A DNA stretch of 18,807 nt from positions 1 through 18,807 of the forward strand of contig CAMOIU010000058.1 in NCBI GenBank assembly GCA_946616295.1, read 5' to 3'. This stretch comes from CAG-791 sp002392385 (GTDB lineage: Bacteria; Bacillota; Clostridia; Lachnospirales; Lachnospiraceae). Shown here in pieces: positions 7,969 to 14,598 of the stretch. The position numbers and the translations under genes were made by a program. Under the pieces are notes generated by a model. It was not told the origin of the DNA. It did no database searches and saw only the letters and a program-made list of their open reading frames with translations. The number at the start of each line of letters is the position of its first letter. The stretch's first letter is position 1.

Positions 7969-8463
7969 ATGAAGAAGGCAGTCTATCCGGGAAGCTTTGA
8001 TCCGGTCACCTACGGTCACCTGGATATCATCCGCCGGGCGGCTGAGATGTTCGATGAGGTCACCATCGCGGTCCTCGACAATCGGGCAAAAACTCCATTG
8101 TTTTCTGTGGATGAACGTGTTAAAATGTTACGAAAAGTGACAGGAGATATACCGAATGTTAAGGTGGACTGGTTCTTTGGTCTGCTGATCGATTATGCGA
8201 GATCCATCGGTGTCCACACCGCCATCCGCGGCCTGCGTGCCGTGACGGATTTCGAATATGAGCTGCAGATCGCACAGACCAACCGTCTGCTGTCACACGG
8301 TGAACTGGATACCATATTCCTGACCACGAGTCTGGAATATGCCTATCTGAATTCATCCGCGGTAAGGGAGATCGCTTCCTTTAATGGAGACATTTCCCAG
8401 TGTGTTCCCCCCTTTGTGGAGGAAAAGGTCAGGGAGAAGTATCGTCAGATTCAGGCGCAGTGA
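7969..8463 (+). CDS. coaD: Phosphopantetheine adenylyltransferase CoaD
   Basis: CoaD transfers AMP from ATP to 4'-phosphopantetheine, giving dephospho-CoA, the penultimate step of coenzyme A synthesis. The nucleotidyltransferase signature PGSFDPVTYGHLD (7-19, with His17 as the (H/T)xGH motif) is at the N-terminus, and the ATP-binding NSSAVREI (S129, S130, R133) is near the C-terminus. The IRGLRAVTDFEYELQIA segment is also diagnostic. Length (164) is normal. A strong GGGAGG at 7955-7960 precedes the ATG by eight bases. The middle of the gene (about 8090-8165) is noticeably more AT-rich than its surroundings and contains a promoter-like pair. Confidence 0.96.
   Translation: MKKAVYPGSFDPVTYGHLDIIRRAAEMFDEVTIAVLDNRAKTPLFSVDERVKMLRKVTGDIPNVKVDWFFGLLIDYARSIGVHTAIRGLRAVTDFEYELQIAQTNRLLSHGELDTIFLTTSLEYAYLNSSAVREIASFNGDISQCVPPFVEEKVREKYRQIQAQ
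8098..8126 (+). promoter_or_regulatory. Candidate internal sigma-A promoter inside coaD
   Basis: TTGTTT (8098-8103) and TAAAAT (8121-8126) are separated by exactly 17 bp. The -10 element matches five of six consensus positions and the -35 matches three. It lies in an AT-rich patch of an otherwise GC-rich gene and points toward the coiled-coil gene at 8492. Chance occurrence in coding sequence is quite possible. Confidence 0.25.
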
Positions 8464-8491
8464 ATTGCGGGCGCAGGCAAGGAGACGCGGG

Positions 8492-9130
8492 ATGAGCAGT
8501 AAGATCGAACAGCAGATCGACCAGATCGAAGATTATATTGACAGTTGTAAGTATCAGAAGTTTTCCAAGACCAATATCATCGTGGACAAGGACGAGATCG
8601 ACGGCCTTCTGGAGGAACTCAGAGCCAGGACCCCCGACGAGATCCGTCATTATCAGAGGATCATCAACAACCGCGATTCCATTCTGGACGAGGCCAGAAG
8701 GAAGGCGCAGGAGATGATCAATGAGGCGACCATCCATACCAACGAACTGGTCAACGAGCATGAGATCGTACAGCAGGCCCACCGCGAGGCGCAGAACATC
8801 GTGAGCACTGCGACGCAGGAAGCCCAGAGCATCATTGACAGGGCCAGAGAGGACGCGGACGCTTATCGCGCCAGCGCCGCCCAGTATCTCGACGATCTGC
8901 TTGCCGGAACGGAGAGATATACGGCCGACGCCCTGAACGGCATGACGGGCATCTTCTCAAATCTTCATGAAAACCTGAGCAACTATCTCGAGACGGTCCG
9001 TCAGAACCGCAATGAGCTCTACGGAGAGCCCGAAGGAGAGGAAGTTCAGGAGGAGGCCGAGACCGGCGAGGAGCCGGAGGAGACCTTCGAAGAGGAAGAG
9101 GATTACGCCCGGGCGGATATGCTGAACTGA
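8492..9130 (+). CDS. Uncharacterised coiled-coil protein (DivIVA/ATP-synthase-b-like), function unknown
   Basis: I do not recognise a characterised family. The 212-residue protein is strongly helical: a short conserved-looking head (SSKIEQQIDQIEDYID, then IIVDKDEIDGLLEELR), a long Ala/Glu/Arg-rich coiled coil of about residues 50-135 with repeated EA-E/Q-I and ARED-type heptads, a predicted amphipathic segment, and a very acidic tail rich in Glu (about 178-205). There is no signal peptide or membrane segment. The head-plus-coiled-coil plan resembles DivIVA/GpsB or the b subunit of ATP synthase, so a scaffold or cell-division role is conceivable but inferred. The frame is open from 8384, but AAGGAG (8479-8484) seven bases before ATG 8492 fixes the start after the coaD stop. 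Confidence 0.8.
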   Translation: MSSKIEQQIDQIEDYIDSCKYQKFSKTNIIVDKDEIDGLLEELRARTPDEIRHYQRIINNRDSILDEARRKAQEMINEATIHTNELVNEHEIVQQAHREAQNIVSTATQEAQSIIDRAREDADAYRASAAQYLDDLLAGTERYTADALNGMTGIFSNLHENLSNYLETVRQNRNELYGEPEGEEVQEEAETGEEPEETFEEEEDYARADMLN

Positions 9131-9155
9131 TCCGCCACAGAGCAGGAATGAATGC

Positions 9156-9192
9156 AGGCATCCTTTCGCTGAGCGGGAGGATGCCTTTCCTT
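9156..9192 (+). terminator. Hairpin, probable intrinsic terminator after the coiled-coil gene
   Basis: AGGCATCC (9156-9163) and GGATGCCT (9179-9186) form a perfect 8-bp stem, with a possible inner CGC/GCG pairing in the loop, followed by a short T-rich tail (TTCCTTAA). The T-tract is weak, so it may terminate only partly and leave the downstream genes linked to the rsmD-coaD transcript. Confidence 0.55.
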
Positions 9193-9215
9193 AATCAGGA
9201 CCACAGAGGAGGAGC

Positions 9216-9791
9216 ATGATCGGACCACATAAGGGAGAATACGGATATCTTGCCGGCGCCCTGCGGCGGCGGGCTCTGATCACGGGCGGCCTTCTGGCCG
9301 TCGTGCTGGTGCTGTATTTCGTGCCCATGCTCCTTCTGGGCACCAATAAGAACATATTCACCATTCTGGCGGCTGTCAGCGCCCTGCCCGCCGGCAACAG
9401 CGCCGTCAACCTGGTCATGCTCCTGCGTGCCCGGGGATGCAGCCCGGAAGCGGCGGAGAGGATCAGGAAGGCGGCCGGCAGTCTGCGCGGCGCTTATGAC
9501 CTTTTTATGACATCTTATGACAGAAATTATGCTCTGAGTCATGTGGCTGCCGCAGGCCGTGATCTCTATGCCTATACAGAGAATACAGAGACCGACTGCC
9601 GGGCCTGTGAGGCCCATATGCGCGACGTGCTGGAGAGAAACGGGATCGCCGGCACCCATATTACGGTCACATCCGACCTGGGACAGTATGAGGGATATCT
9701 TACGAAGCTCGGGCAGTCCGCCGCGGAGGCGGTAGAGCAGACGGACGAGACGGAAGGCGTCATGAACGCCCTTCTGGCCGCGTCACTGTGA
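9216..9791 (+). CDS. Two-TM membrane protein of unknown function
   Basis: I cannot assign a function. The 191-residue protein has a short basic N-terminus (GYLAGALRRRA) followed by two hydrophobic stretches, about residues 21-42 (ending in VLYFVPMLLLG) and 47-70, with a short TNKN turn between them. The rest is soluble and mixed alpha/beta. Positive residues before TM1 suggest both ends are cytoplasmic, which is inference. The pattern GY-x-RR-R-TM-G-T-KN-TM-LPAGNSAVNL looks like an uncharacterised family I associate with Clostridia. The ATG sits right after a GAGGAGGAG purine run. The stop is 7 bp before the pseudouridine synthase gene, so the two are probably co-transcribed and may be translationally coupled. 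Confidence 0.82.
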   Translation: MIGPHKGEYGYLAGALRRRALITGGLLAVVLVLYFVPMLLLGTNKNIFTILAAVSALPAGNSAVNLVMLLRARGCSPEAAERIRKAAGSLRGAYDLFMTSYDRNYALSHVAAAGRDLYAYTENTETDCRACEAHMRDVLERNGIAGTHITVTSDLGQYEGYLTKLGQSAAEAVEQTDETEGVMNALLAASL

Positions 9792-9798
9792 GGTCGGC

Positions 9799-10824
9799 AT
9801 GAGGGCATATGTGGTGGATGACAGCCAGGCAGGACAGCGTCTGGATAAATATCTGGGGCGTATCCTTCCGGGTGCGCCGTATTCCCTCCTGCGCAAATTC
9901 CTGCGCAAGAAGACCGTCAAGCTGAACGGGACACGGGCGGAGGGCCGGGAGCTGCTCAAGGCCGGTGACGAGATACAGGTGTTTCTGTCAGACGCCAGCC
10001 TGGAAGAGCTCTCCGTGAAGAAGGAGCGCACCAGCTTCGAGGAATTCTGTGACCAGAGCCGCAGGGCCCTGGACCTGATCGGGAGCCAGCTGGGCCCTGA
10101 CGCCATCCTCTACGAGGACGAGGACGTCCTGATCGTGGACAAGCCCTTCGGTGTCCTGTCCCAGAAGAGCACCGACGCGGATATCTCTATGAACGAATGG
10201 CTCCTGGCCTGTCTCTGGGACAGGGCCGGCGGCATGACAGAAGGAGGGCAGCGCTTCTACGAGAGCCTGCAGGGCTTCCGCCCGTCTGTGTGCAACCGTC
10301 TGGACCGGAACACGGGAGGACTCCTCCTGTGCGGCAAGACCCTGCGGGGGAGCCGGGCTCTGACGGAGATGCTCCGGGAGAGGACCCTTCACAAGTATTA
10401 TCTGGCTGTGGCGGAAGGACAGATGCGGGGTCAGGGGACCCTGCGGGACAGATTGCAGCGGGACCGGACAGCCGGCGTGACCGCCGTCTCGGACCAGGGC
10501 GCGGAGGCCTGCACCCGCTACCGTGTCCTGCGGACAGGAACGGACTGCTCCCTCATCGAGGCGGAGCTGATCACCGGCAAGACCCACCAGATCCGCGCCC
10601 AGTTCGCCGCGGCCGGCCATCCCCTTGTGGGGGATCCCAAATACGGCAGACGACGCCCCGGCAGCCGGCTTCCGGGACAGTATCTCTATTGTTACCGGCT
10701 GGTCTTCCCTGACAGCCCTGAGACGGCCCCCTCCCTGTCCCCGGCACTGCGGGGCAGGGAGATCAGGACAGAAGCGCCGGCAGCCTTCTACAGGGCTGTG
10801 AACGGGGGCCATATACATAAATAA
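9799..10824 (+). CDS. RluA-family pseudouridine synthase (RluC/RluD-like) with S4 domain
   Basis: The enzyme isomerises specific uridines in rRNA to pseudouridine. An N-terminal S4 RNA-binding domain is visible at about residues 12-62 (QRLDKYLGRILP through LLKAGDEIQV). The catalytic domain follows with DVLIVDKPFGVLSQ and the active-site motif NRLDRNTGG, in which Asp169 is the catalytic aspartate. The common HRLD reads NRLD here, a conservative change. The C-terminal GKTHQIRAQFAAAGHPLVGD motif is intact. The 341-residue length is slightly long, with an insertion of roughly 30 residues before the active site. The exact target uridines cannot be decided from sequence. Start: GAGG overlapping the previous stop, five bases before the ATG. 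Confidence 0.92.
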   Translation: MRAYVVDDSQAGQRLDKYLGRILPGAPYSLLRKFLRKKTVKLNGTRAEGRELLKAGDEIQVFLSDASLEELSVKKERTSFEEFCDQSRRALDLIGSQLGPDAILYEDEDVLIVDKPFGVLSQKSTDADISMNEWLLACLWDRAGGMTEGGQRFYESLQGFRPSVCNRLDRNTGGLLLCGKTLRGSRALTEMLRERTLHKYYLAVAEGQMRGQGTLRDRLQRDRTAGVTAVSDQGAEACTRYRVLRTGTDCSLIEAELITGKTHQIRAQFAAAGHPLVGDPKYGRRRPGSRLPGQYLYCYRLVFPDSPETAPSLSPALRGREIRTEAPAAFYRAVNGGHIHK

Positions 10825-10841
10825 GCAGCGGAAGGAATGGA

Positions 10842-11372
10842 ATGGCGACATGGAAATCCAGAGGTCTGCGGGGATCCCTTCTAGAGGATATGATCAACCG
10901 GACCAATGAGAAATACAGAGAACAGAAGCTGGCCCTGATCCAGAAGGTCCCCACGCCGATCACGCCTATGAAGATCGACAGCGAGAGCCACATCACCCTG
11001 GCCTATTTCGACCAGAAGAGCACGGTGGACTACATAGGTGTGATCCAGGGACTGCCCGTTTGCTTCGACGCCAAGGAATGTGCTTCCATGACTTTTGCCC
11101 TCCACAATGTGCACCCTCACCAGGTGGAATTCATGCGGGCTTTCGAACAGCAGCAGGGCATCGCCTTCTTTCTGCTCTATTTCTCCAGGGAGGACCAGTT
11201 CTACTACCTGCCCTTCCGACATTTCCTCCCCTTCTGGGAGCGGGCGGAGGCAGGCGGCCGCAAGAGCTTCCGCTACGACGAGCTGGATCTGACATGGATC
11301 CTTCCGAAGAAGCAGGGAGTCATGGTACCTTATCTGGAGATGATCAACAAGGACCTCACCGAGAGGGACTGA
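10842..11372 (+). CDS. recU: Holliday junction resolvase RecU
   Basis: RecU is the Firmicutes Holliday-junction endonuclease, a PD-(D/E)XK fold dimer used in recombinational repair and chromosome segregation. Family landmarks: RGLRGSLLEDMINRTNEKY, the QKVPTP motif, STVDYIGVIQG with Asp63, FDAKE (75-79) with Asp76 and Lys78, and FALHNVHPHQVEFM. Compared with B. subtilis RecU from memory, Asp63/Asp76/Lys78 align with Asp88/Glu101/Lys103, so the second acidic ligand is Asp rather than Glu. The protein is 176 residues, shorter than B. subtilis RecU by the disordered N-terminal tail. GAAGGA precedes the ATG by five bases. In many Firmicutes recU sits beside a penicillin-binding protein gene; here it precedes hisZ by 37 bp. 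Confidence 0.87.
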   Translation: MATWKSRGLRGSLLEDMINRTNEKYREQKLALIQKVPTPITPMKIDSESHITLAYFDQKSTVDYIGVIQGLPVCFDAKECASMTFALHNVHPHQVEFMRAFEQQQGIAFFLLYFSREDQFYYLPFRHFLPFWERAEAGGRKSFRYDELDLTWILPKKQGVMVPYLEMINKDLTERD

Positions 11373-11409
11373 ACGGGTTTCAAACCACAGGATAAGAGGA
11401 TTTGGATTT

Positions 11410-12618
11410 ATGACAGGCGGACAGATCAAGACGACACAGCATGGCAGGCAGCTGGACCTGCTCCACACCCCCGTGGGACTGCGGGACTGCGTGGGCAGGG
11501 AGATGGCCCAGAAGCAGACCATCCTGGGCACGATCGGCGAGAAGATGCGGCTCTACGGCTATGAACAGCTGGAGACGCCCACCATCGAATTCTTCGACGT
11601 CTTCTCCAACGAGATCGGCACCAAGCCCTCCAGAGAGCTCTATAAATTCTTCGACAAGGAGGGAAACACCCTGGCCCTGCGGCCCGACTTCACCCCCTCC
11701 GTGGCGAGAGTAGCCTCCCGCTATTTCCGCGGGGAGACTGCGCCGCTCCGCTTCTGCTATCGCGGCAGCGCCTTCTCCAACCATGCCAGTGACCTCCAGG
11801 GCAAGCTCCGGGAGACCACCCAGATCGGCGCTGAGCTCATGAACGAGCCCTCTGTCTACGCGGACGCGGAGATGATCGCCCTGCTCATCCAGTCCCTTCT
11901 TGCCGCCGGCCTTTCCGAGTTTCAGGTGAGCATCGGCAATGTGGAGTATTTCCGGGGCCTCTGCCGGGAGGCGGGCCTTGCGGAGGAGGATGAGTCCGAG
12001 CTGCGCGATGCCATTTCCGGCCGGAATTATTTCGCCGCCGAGGACCTTCTGAAGAGCCGCGGCTATGACAAAAAGATCCGGGACAGCTTCCTTCTGTTCG
12101 CGGATTTCCTCCGGGGCGAGGAGGAACTGGGCAGGCTCCTGGAGACGGCGCAGAGCGTCCGGACCAGGGAAGCCCTGCAGCGGCTGATCGGGCTGGACAG
12201 GGTCCTCAGAGACTACGGCGTATCGGAATATGTGAACTACGACCTGTCCCTGCTCAGCAAATATCATTACTATACCGGCGTCATCTTCAAGGCCTATACC
12301 TACGGGACCGGCGAGCCCGTGGCCGCCGGCGGCCGTTATGACAGGCTCCTGTCCTTCTTCGGCATGGATGCCCCGGCTGTGGGGACCATGATCGCGGTGG
12401 ATCCTCTCATGGAGGCCCTCCGCCGTCAGAAGATCGAGGTGCCGGTGCCGGAGAGTCCGCAGACGGTCCTCTACACACCGGGAGACGAGAAGAGCTGCCA
12501 TGAGGCGCTCATGAGAGCCGCCGCCCTGCGCGCAGCGGGCACAGCGGCCGTCATGATGCCGGCACAGCCGACCGCAGCACAGGATTCAGAGCGGGAGGAG
12601 GGCGTATGCAGGAACTGA
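11410..12618 (+). CDS. hisZ: ATP phosphoribosyltransferase regulatory subunit HisZ
   Basis: HisZ is a catalytically inactive histidyl-tRNA synthetase paralogue that binds short-form HisG and is required for the first step of histidine synthesis and its feedback control. The sequence shows the class II synthetase-like core: PVGLRDCVGREM, YEQLETPTIEFFDVF, LALRPDFTPSVARV (motif-1/2 region), FCYRGSAFSN, TTQIGAELM, and AAGGRYDRLLSFFG near the C-terminus. There is no anticodon-binding domain; the last ~60 residues are a short tail. Length 402 fits the family. Its final 13 bases overlap the beginning of hisG, consistent with translational coupling of the two subunits. The nearest Shine-Dalgarno (AAGAGGA) is nine bases before the ATG. 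Confidence 0.93.
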   Translation: MTGGQIKTTQHGRQLDLLHTPVGLRDCVGREMAQKQTILGTIGEKMRLYGYEQLETPTIEFFDVFSNEIGTKPSRELYKFFDKEGNTLALRPDFTPSVARVASRYFRGETAPLRFCYRGSAFSNHASDLQGKLRETTQIGAELMNEPSVYADAEMIALLIQSLLAAGLSEFQVSIGNVEYFRGLCREAGLAEEDESELRDAISGRNYFAAEDLLKSRGYDKKIRDSFLLFADFLRGEEELGRLLETAQSVRTREALQRLIGLDRVLRDYGVSEYVNYDLSLLSKYHYYTGVIFKAYTYGTGEPVAAGGRYDRLLSFFGMDAPAVGTMIAVDPLMEALRRQKIEVPVPESPQTVLYTPGDEKSCHEALMRAAALRAAGTAAVMMPAQPTAAQDSEREEGVCRN

Positions 12619-13259
12619 CCATAGCACTGACCAAGGGAAGGCTGGCAGGGCAGACCATGGAGCTGCTGGGAAGAGCCGGCTATACCTGTGAAGAACTGGG
12701 GGACAAGAAGTCCCGTAAGCTCATATTCACCAACGAAGACCAGAAGCTCAGCTTCTTCCTGGCCAAGGGGCCCGATGTTCCCACCTATGTGGAATACGGC
12801 GCGGCCGACCTGGGCGTCGTCGGCTCCGATGTGGTGCTGGAGGAGAACCGCCGGGTCTATGAGGTCCTGGACCTGGGCTTCGGACGCTGCCGCATGTGTG
12901 TGGCGGGACCGCCGGAGGCAAGGGCCCTTCTGGACAGCCGGGCCATGCTGCGGGTGGCCACCAAGTATCCGGAGATCGCCAGAGATTACTTCTACCACCG
13001 CCGTCAGCAGACCGTGGAGCTGATCAAGCTCAACGGCAGCGTGGAGCTGGGGCCCATCGTCGGCCTGTCCGACGTCATCGTGGATATCGTGGAGACAGGC
13101 TCCACCCTGCGTGAGAACGGCCTGGACGTCCTGGAGGAGATCTGCGGACTCTCCGCCAGAATGATCGTCAACCAGGTCTCCATGCAGCTGAAGGCCCAGA
13201 GGATCCGTGAGGTCATCGGAAACGTGAGGGAGCAGCTGGAGATCGGGGCCCGGGTCTGA
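12606..13259 (+). CDS. hisG: ATP phosphoribosyltransferase catalytic subunit HisG (short form)
   Basis: HisG condenses ATP with PRPP to form phosphoribosyl-ATP, the committed step of histidine synthesis. At 217 residues it is the short form lacking the C-terminal regulatory domain, so it needs HisZ, encoded immediately upstream with a 13-base overlap. Visible motifs are TIALTKGRL at the N-terminus, YVEYGAADLGVVGSDV, and the PRPP-binding loop DIVETGSTLREN (about 160-171). The GGAGGAGGG run before the ATG lies within hisZ. hisD follows after 38 bp. Confidence 0.95.
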   Translation: MQELTIALTKGRLAGQTMELLGRAGYTCEELGDKKSRKLIFTNEDQKLSFFLAKGPDVPTYVEYGAADLGVVGSDVVLEENRRVYEVLDLGFGRCRMCVAGPPEARALLDSRAMLRVATKYPEIARDYFYHRRQQTVELIKLNGSVELGPIVGLSDVIVDIVETGSTLRENGLDVLEEICGLSARMIVNQVSMQLKAQRIREVIGNVREQLEIGARV

Positions 13260-13297
13260 GCGGACAGCCGGACAGAAATGACCAGGAGGACAGAAGA

Positions 13298-14587
13298 GTG
13301 AAAACAGTCAGATTAACAGAGGCTTCCCGCGACAGGGCGCTGGAGAAACTGATCGGCCGGGATCCTTCGGGATACAACGAGTATGAAGCGACCGTGCGCG
13401 AGATCATAGAAGCCGTGCGCAGAGAAGGCGATGCCGCCCTCCTGCGGTATACAGAGAAGTTCGACGGCGTCACCATGACGGCCCGGGACATGCGGGTCAC
13501 CCGCCAGGAGATCGACGAGGCCTATGCCCAGCTGGATTCTGCCCTGATCGAGGTCATGAAAAGAGCGGCCGCCAATATCCGTGATTTCCACGAGAAACAG
13601 AAGAAACAGAGCTGGATCACCACCCGCGCCGACGGCGTCATTCTGGGACAGAAGATAGCGCCTGTGGCCTCTTCCGGCTGTTATGTGCCGGGCGGACGGG
13701 CGGTCTATCCCTCCAGCGTCCTTATGAATATCATTCCGGCCAAGGCGGCCGGCGTCGAGCGGATCGTCATGGTCACGCCCCCCGGCAAGGACGGCAGGGC
13801 CGCGGCGGCAGCGCTGGCGGCGGCGGATATCGCCGGCGTGGATGAGATCTACAAGGTGGGCGGCGCCCAGGCCATCGCAGCCCTGGCCTACGGCACAGAG
13901 ACCGTGCCGCGGGTGGACATGATCACCGGACCCGGCAACATCTTCGTCGCCCTGGCCAAAAAGGCATGCTTCGGCGTCACCGGCATCGATTCCGTGGCAG
14001 GTCCCAGCGAGATCCTGGTGATCGCCGACGAGACGGCAGATCCCCGCTATGTGGCGGCGGACCTCCTGTCCCAGGCCGAGCATGATCCCATGGCGAGCGC
14101 CATCCTGCTCACCACCGACGAGAAGCTGGCCGAGGCCGTCGGCAGAGAGATCGAAGACTTCCTTTCTGTCCTGGAGAGGCATGAGATCATCCGCCAGTCC
14201 CTGGACAACTACGGCTATATTTTCATCGGGGACAGCATGCAGGACCTGATCGATGCCGCCAATGTGATCGCCTCCGAGCACCTGGAGATCCTCACCAGGG
14301 ATCCCTGGCAGGTCATGACCGGCATCCGCAACGCCGGCGCCATCTTCCTGGGCAGCTACTCCTCGGAGCCCCTGGGTGACTATTACGCAGGGCCCAATCA
14401 CATCCTGCCCACCAACGGCACGGCGAGATTTTTCTCCCCGCTGGGCGTGGACACCTTCATGAAGAGGACCAGCCTCATATCCTATTCCAGAGAGGCTCTG
14501 GAGAAGGTCAGTGACGACATACAGACCTTCGCCAAGGCGGAAGGGCTCACCGCCCACGCCAATTCCATCCGTGTCCGTTTTGAGTGA
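13298..14587 (+). CDS. hisD: Histidinol dehydrogenase HisD
   Basis: HisD is a zinc enzyme that oxidises histidinol to histidine through two NAD-dependent steps, the end of the pathway. Hallmarks present are SSGCYVPGGRAVYPS, KVGGAQAIAALAYGTE, DMITGPGNIFVALAKK, SEILVIADETADP, and the catalytic ASEHLEIL with Glu327-His328. The C-terminal HILPTNGTARFFSPLG supplies further zinc/substrate residues. Length 429 is standard. The start is a GTG; AGGAGG at 13284-13289 is eight bases upstream and no better start lies nearby. The stop is 11 bp before the hisIE ATG, whose Shine-Dalgarno overlaps it. Confidence 0.96.
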   Translation: MKTVRLTEASRDRALEKLIGRDPSGYNEYEATVREIIEAVRREGDAALLRYTEKFDGVTMTARDMRVTRQEIDEAYAQLDSALIEVMKRAAANIRDFHEKQKKQSWITTRADGVILGQKIAPVASSGCYVPGGRAVYPSSVLMNIIPAKAAGVERIVMVTPPGKDGRAAAAALAAADIAGVDEIYKVGGAQAIAALAYGTETVPRVDMITGPGNIFVALAKKACFGVTGIDSVAGPSEILVIADETADPRYVAADLLSQAEHDPMASAILLTTDEKLAEAVGREIEDFLSVLERHEIIRQSLDNYGYIFIGDSMQDLIDAANVIASEHLEILTRDPWQVMTGIRNAGAIFLGSYSSEPLGDYYAGPNHILPTNGTARFFSPLGVDTFMKRTSLISYSREALEKVSDDIQTFAKAEGLTAHANSIRVRFE

Positions 14588-14598
14588 GGAGCAGTATC

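Noticed and set aside
8384..8491. Upstream extension of the coiled-coil gene overlapping coaD
   Set aside because: The extra 36 residues read through the coaD 3' end in another frame; a strong AAGGAG marks the ATG at 8492.
13313..14557. 414-codon minus-strand frame opposite hisD
   Set aside because: Shadow of hisD; composition typical of antisense frames in GC-rich genes.
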